From positions 1-45,429 of the forward strand of contig CAUJHF010000069.1 in assembly GCA_963204745.1 (NCBI GenBank): 45,429 nucleotides of DNA. The letters run 5' to 3'. Positions within the stretch are counted from its first letter, which is position 1. Every line of letters begins with the position of its first letter. Shown piece after piece: positions 42,144 through 45,429 of this stretch. The DNA comes from Pseudomonadota bacterium. GTDB taxonomy: Bacteria; Pseudomonadota; Gammaproteobacteria; Steroidobacterales; GCA-2729495. Position numbers and translations under genes: made by a program. A model generated the notes under the pieces. The model was not told the DNA's origin and made no database searches. It worked only from the letters and a program-made list of their open reading frames with translations.

Positions 42144-43519
42144 TCAAGGAAATCACGCGTTCGCTGTCGGCGCGCCTGGTCGCGGTATTTTTTCTCACCT
42201 CCCTGGTATACGGCTTTGGCTCCATCTATGCGGTGAGCAAGGTGCGGGAGACGGACTATCTGCGCGAGATAGTCGGTTCACATATTTCCCTGCACGCCGA
42301 TCTGGTGCTGAAGGAAATTGGTACGCCGCCCGATCCGGACAAAGCGAAGGCGATCGTGGATCGCATTCCCGTGGATATCCGCATCAGCAGTCCCGGCTTC
42401 GACTGGTCCTCGGATCCCGGGTTTCCGGATCTCGCCAGTATTCCTTTCGGTCCGATTGCTTATCTCGGCCTGGATGACAAGAGCAGCAAGGATATTGAGT
42501 CCTGGTCGCGTGGCCTTGAGCGCGTGCGCTTCGCGCGTTTTCAGGGGCATATTTTTGCTGAATTGAAGGAAGGTCCGAATGTCGTGGTTTTCGCATCACC
42601 ACGACTTGCCGAGAGTCCGCCGCCGGACTACACCGGGGTGGTCATGGTGCTCCTGTCCCTGCTCGTGTTGTCGGGGTGTTTTCTGGCGGTACGCTGGCTG
42701 GTGCGTCCGATCAAGTGGATCCAGGCCGGTACCTCGCGTATTGGCCAGGGGGATCTTGATTACCGGATCGAAACCAGTCGCCGCGATGATCTCGGCGATC
42801 TTGCTGCCGGCATCAATCACATGGCGGACGACGTACGCGACATGCTTGAGGCCAAGCGGCAGTTGCTGCTCGCGATCAGTCATGAACTGCGCTCTCCACT
42901 GACCCGTGCCAAGGTGGCGCTTGAATTTCTGGATGACGATCAGGTCAAGCGCAACCTGCTCGACGACATTCGCGAGATGGAACGGCTGATCGCCGATCTG
43001 CTCGAGAGCGAGCGCATGAACGTCGGCCATACCACGCTGCAGCGTTCGCTGGTGGATCTGTGCGCGATGCTTTCCGGTCTGATCAGGGATGAGTTCCAGG
43101 AGCAGCAGGCTGGCCGGATCGATCTCAAACTGCCCGCTGGTGCAGTGGTGCGTGAGGTCGATGAAGTCCGGCTGCGCCTGGTTGCAAAGAACCTGATCGA
43201 GAATGCATTGCGCTACACGCCAGTGGATGCGGCCCGGGTCGAAGTCGTGCTCACCGTGAAGCCGGGCATGGTCGTGCTGCAGATTCGCGATCACGGGCCG
43301 GGTATCGCCCGCGAGCATCTGCCGAAAATCAGCCAGCCTTTCTATCGGGCGGATCCTGCACGCAGTCGCAGCACCGGCGGCCTCGGCCTTGGCCTGTATC
43401 TTGCGCGGCGCATTGCGGAAGCACACAACGGCAGCCTGGTGGTCGAGAGCGAAGTCGGGCACGGGACGCTTGTCACCGTGACGATTCCGGATTTTGTAGC
43501 CGCACAGGACGTGCTGTGA
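42140..43519 (+). CDS. Sensor histidine kinase (RstB-like)
   Basis: A 459-aa inner-membrane kinase. TM1 is near residues 14-34, a periplasmic sensor of about 130 residues follows, TM2 is near 168-190, then HAMP. The HisKA dimer helix has the phosphorylated His248 (AISHELRSPLTRAK). The ATPase domain has ENALRYTP (N box), DHGPGI (G1) and TGGLGLGLYLARRI (G2). All catalytic boxes look intact. Start ATG 42140 overlaps the regulator stop, as is usual. The signal sensed is unknown; RstB in other bacteria responds to acid or low Mg2+ through PhoQ, which is not assumed here. Confidence 0.93.
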   Translation: MIKEITRSLSARLVAVFFLTSLVYGFGSIYAVSKVRETDYLREIVGSHISLHADLVLKEIGTPPDPDKAKAIVDRIPVDIRISSPGFDWSSDPGFPDLASIPFGPIAYLGLDDKSSKDIESWSRGLERVRFARFQGHIFAELKEGPNVVVFASPRLAESPPPDYTGVVMVLLSLLVLSGCFLAVRWLVRPIKWIQAGTSRIGQGDLDYRIETSRRDDLGDLAAGINHMADDVRDMLEAKRQLLLAISHELRSPLTRAKVALEFLDDDQVKRNLLDDIREMERLIADLLESERMNVGHTTLQRSLVDLCAMLSGLIRDEFQEQQAGRIDLKLPAGAVVREVDEVRLRLVAKNLIENALRYTPVDAARVEVVLTVKPGMVVLQIRDHGPGIAREHLPKISQPFYRADPARSRSTGGLGLGLYLARRIAEAHNGSLVVESEVGHGTLVTVTIPDFVAAQDVL

Positions 43520-43605
43520 TTGAGTTGCCGGTGCCGGCCTGCGGTCATATCGGTTAGCATGAAGCTCAGCCATCCCGGCCGATCGGCCAAGCGGAGTACA
43601 GCTCA

Positions 43606-43908
43606 ATGGACGAAGAGGACAACACCATTATCGACAATGCGGCGGAGCAGGTCGTAGAGCTCGGCAATCGCATGCTGGAAGTTGACGATGACGCTGATTC
43701 CTGGGATGTGGCTGATGGCCTGCTGGCCGGCGCGATCCAGTTCTGGCTTTACTCCCGCCAGCCCTGCGACGATCCGCGCTGTGAAAACTGCGCCGAGGTC
43801 AGCACCGCGGATCTGCGCATGCGCAAGCTGATCGAAGAAGCCCGGCGGTGCGCGGAGGAGAGCAGCTACTACGAGACGCCATTTGACATGAATGTTGGCC
43901 GGGCCTGA
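43606..43908 (+). CDS. Small acidic Cys-containing protein of unknown function
   Basis: A 100-aa acidic cytoplasmic protein with helical character. A C-x4-C-x2-C pattern lies mid-protein (CDDPRCENC) and a fourth Cys follows in RRCAEESS, so a metal or Fe-S site is possible. It has GGAG 8 nt before ATG 43606 and lies 71 bp upstream of an [2Fe-2S] ferredoxin gene. No family recognised. Confidence 0.72.
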   Translation: MDEEDNTIIDNAAEQVVELGNRMLEVDDDADSWDVADGLLAGAIQFWLYSRQPCDDPRCENCAEVSTADLRMRKLIEEARRCAEESSYYETPFDMNVGRA

Positions 43909-43979
43909 TCCCGGTCAGGTTCCGGGCCAAATGCTTCGTGCTATATTCCGGCGCCTTTTTCTGATACGGATGCGGGACA

Positions 43980-44297
43980 ATGCCGACGATTTACGTGACC
44001 AACCGGAGCGGCAAGAAATACACGCTCAAAGTGGACAACGGCCTCACCCTGATGGAGCCGCTGCGGGAGATCGACGACAGCATCGAGGCATTGTGTGGCG
44101 GCATGTGCTCCTGCGCGAGCTGTCATATCTTCATCAGCCCGGAGTGGTTCGACAAGGTGCCGGGCCCGCAGAGTGATGAGACGGAGCTGCTTGAGGGCAC
44201 GGAAACCTACCGTGGCCCCGAATCGCGGCTGGCCTGTCAGGTCAAAGTGACAGATGCGATTGACGGCATGACGCTGGTCGTTGCGCCGGAGGAATAG
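43980..44297 (+). CDS. Adrenodoxin-type [2Fe-2S] ferredoxin
   Basis: A 105-aa ferredoxin with the C-x5-C-x2-C pattern in CGGMCSCASCHIF and the last ligand in ACQVKV. This is the adrenodoxin/Isc-Fdx/P450-redoxin class. A fifth Cys within the loop is unusual but not a ligand. Such proteins feed electrons to P450 or Rieske oxygenases, or serve Fe-S assembly. No Isc genes lie near; the next gene is a MaoC-like protein, so a catabolic or oxygenase partner outside the window is more likely. Confidence 0.93.
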   Translation: MPTIYVTNRSGKKYTLKVDNGLTLMEPLREIDDSIEALCGGMCSCASCHIFISPEWFDKVPGPQSDETELLEGTETYRGPESRLACQVKVTDAIDGMTLVVAPEE

Positions 44298-44309
44298 GGT
44301 TCTACCCGG

Positions 44310-45143
44310 ATGCCCGTCGATTACGAACACCTGATGTCGCTGCGCAGTCGCAGTGAATCGGTCAGCTACTCTGATCGCGATACGCTGCTCTATGCGCTTG
44401 CTGTTGGCCTCGGCCGCGATCCGCGTAATCGTGACGAACTGCCCTTTGTCTCCGAGCTTGCCGGCCTGCATGCCTTGCCCACGCTTGCCAGTACGCTCGT
44501 ACCAGGTGGTCTGCTGCAGGATTGTGGCTGGGATGCAGCGCAGGTGGTGCACCATGCCGAGAGCCTGACGCTCGATCGCCCGCTGGAAGATGCCGGCTCC
44601 CTGCTGATCGACAGCGCAGTGGTTTCCGTGGTCGACCAGGGTGCAGATACCGGTGCGTTGATCGTCGTCGAGAGCAGGGCGCGCAGGTCAAAAGACGATC
44701 AGCCATTGTTCAGTCTGCGCCGCACGCTGCTCGCACGCGGTGACGGGGGCTTTGGCGGGCCACGCGGCGTGGCTGGTATTGTCGCTCACCGCATTCCGGA
44801 TCGCGCCCCGGACCTCAGTACCTTGCTGGAGACACGGGAAGACCAGTCGCTGCTGTTCCGGTTGTGCGGAGATCGCGATCCCCGCTATGCCAATCCCGCT
44901 GCGCCCCTCATGCAAGGCACGTGTATATATGGGATCGCCTGTCATGCCGTTCTGCGCGTGATTTGCGAGTACGACCACACCCTGATCCACTCATTCGCAG
45001 CCAGCTTCTCCGGCCCGTGCACGCCCGGGGAGACCCTGCAGGCCGAGCTGTGGCAGGACGCCAATGTGGTCTCGTTCCGCCTCCGCGTCCCCAGGCGGGA
45101 CGCCATCGTCCTGGACCATGGCCGCTGCGTACTGGCCACCTGA
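44310..45143 (+). CDS. MaoC-like double-hotdog protein, altered catalytic motif
   Basis: A 277-aa protein. Segments of the MaoC/hydratase-2 family are visible: YALAVGLG, RDELPFVSE, LPTLASTL, TREDQSLLFRLCGDRDP, GTCIYGIACHAVLR and SGPCTPGETLQAELW. The enoyl-CoA hydratase-2 motif GDxNPLHxDP is changed to GDRDPRYANP, so the Asn is Asp and the catalytic His is Tyr; HGLCTYG is QGTCIYG. Hydratase activity is therefore doubtful; it could be a different thioester-binding or partner subunit. It follows the ferredoxin by 12 bp. Confidence 0.82.
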   Translation: MPVDYEHLMSLRSRSESVSYSDRDTLLYALAVGLGRDPRNRDELPFVSELAGLHALPTLASTLVPGGLLQDCGWDAAQVVHHAESLTLDRPLEDAGSLLIDSAVVSVVDQGADTGALIVVESRARRSKDDQPLFSLRRTLLARGDGGFGGPRGVAGIVAHRIPDRAPDLSTLLETREDQSLLFRLCGDRDPRYANPAAPLMQGTCIYGIACHAVLRVICEYDHTLIHSFAASFSGPCTPGETLQAELWQDANVVSFRLRVPRRDAIVLDHGRCVLAT

Positions 45144-45204
45144 GAGACCGGATCGGGCTGAGGTTTCCAGCGAGGCCGGCTTTAAGTAGACTGTGCGCCG
45201 CTGT

Positions 45205-45280
<76 letters not shown>

Positions 45281-45313
45281 ATTCAGACTCCAGCGAAGTC
45301 CAATAAGTACCGT

Positions 45314-45339
45314 AAGCCCGCGTAAATGCGGGCTTTTTT
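45314..45339 (+). terminator. Rho-independent terminator of the tRNA-Ala gene
   Basis: An 8-bp perfect stem (AAGCCCGC with GCGGGCTT) around a GTAAAT loop, followed by TTTT. This is the clearest intrinsic terminator in the window. Confidence 0.9.
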
Positions 45340-45361
45340 GTGTCTGGATGTACCGATGCTG

Positions 45362-45414
45362 GCGGATACAATCCGCTGGAATCTGCCCCCAAACAGGGGC
45401 AACATTGGGGGCAA
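45362..45414. repeat. Short palindrome and GGGGCAA repeats at the window end
   Basis: GCGGAT-ACA-ATCCGC (45362-45376) is a perfect 6-bp palindrome. GGGGCAA occurs twice (45396 and 45408), with an inverted TGCCCCC at 45384. Small repeats like these just past a tRNA sometimes flank an integrase gene of a mobile island. Nothing more can be seen before the window ends. Confidence 0.4.
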
Positions 45415-45429
45415 GTCCAAACCCTGTTG

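Overview
This 45.4 kb window is GC-rich, densely coding chromosomal DNA. It most likely comes from a gammaproteobacterium. The evidence is Sec, Tat, lipoprotein and PEP-CTERM export signals, outer-membrane barrels, a TolQ/TolR-type motor, an RstA/RstB-like two-component system and a GEMM-I c-di-GMP riboswitch. I cannot name a genus. No phage, plasmid or insertion sequence gene is seen. One complete tRNA-Ala(CGC) lies near the right end.

Region 1 (1-11.4 kb) is a periplasmic/outer-membrane redox locus. Three minus-strand genes encode a DUF1588-like mono-haem protein, a di-haem LamG lipoprotein and a Tat-exported protein cut by the window edge. Divergent from them are a di-haem lipoprotein resembling the hydrazine synthase alpha subunit, an SH3/barrel protein, a barrel lipoprotein, a TlpA-type redoxin, a DUF4266 lipoprotein and a DUF3570 outer-membrane protein. 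The ApbE flavinyltransferase that usually goes with DUF4266/DUF3570 lies 9 kb away at 20.3 kb.

Region 2 (11.4-20.1 kb) sits between them. It holds an Hcp-fold protein with a PEP-CTERM anchor, a 72-bp remnant of an ATP-grasp gene, a fused trehalose-6-phosphate synthase/phosphatase followed by a GH15 glycosidase, an ECF sigma/anti-sigma pair divergent from a subtilase, and a low-complexity exported protein.

Region 3 (20.3-26.1 kb) holds apbE, then a two-gene operon: a GNAT-BKACE fusion followed by a cyanophycin-synthetase-like ATP-grasp protein whose Mur-ligase part is shortened and has lost its P-loop. An exported SDR-like protein and a CpcT/CpeT-like protein follow.

Region 4 (26.2-36.0 kb) is the most striking. 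A c-di-GMP-I riboswitch precedes a tightly packed ten-gene operon: a TlpA-like protein, an unknown, two large TPR proteins, a TPR lipoprotein, an unknown, TolQ/ExbB, two ExbD/TolR proteins and an AgmX/TonB-like protein. It resembles Agl/Glt-type proton-driven envelope machines. The first ExbD has Asn in place of the proton-carrying Asp.

Region 5 (36-45.4 kb) has a membrane protein and an arsenosugar-type cassette (radical SAM plus two TIGR0428x glycosyltransferase-like proteins). It then has a thioredoxin-like [2Fe-2S] ferredoxin divergent from a red-chlorophyll-catabolite-reductase homologue, and a 39-aa membrane protein divergent from an RstA/RstB-like system with GTAAC repeats between them. 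It ends with an adrenodoxin-type ferredoxin, a MaoC-like hotdog protein with altered catalytic residues, and the tRNA with a good terminator.
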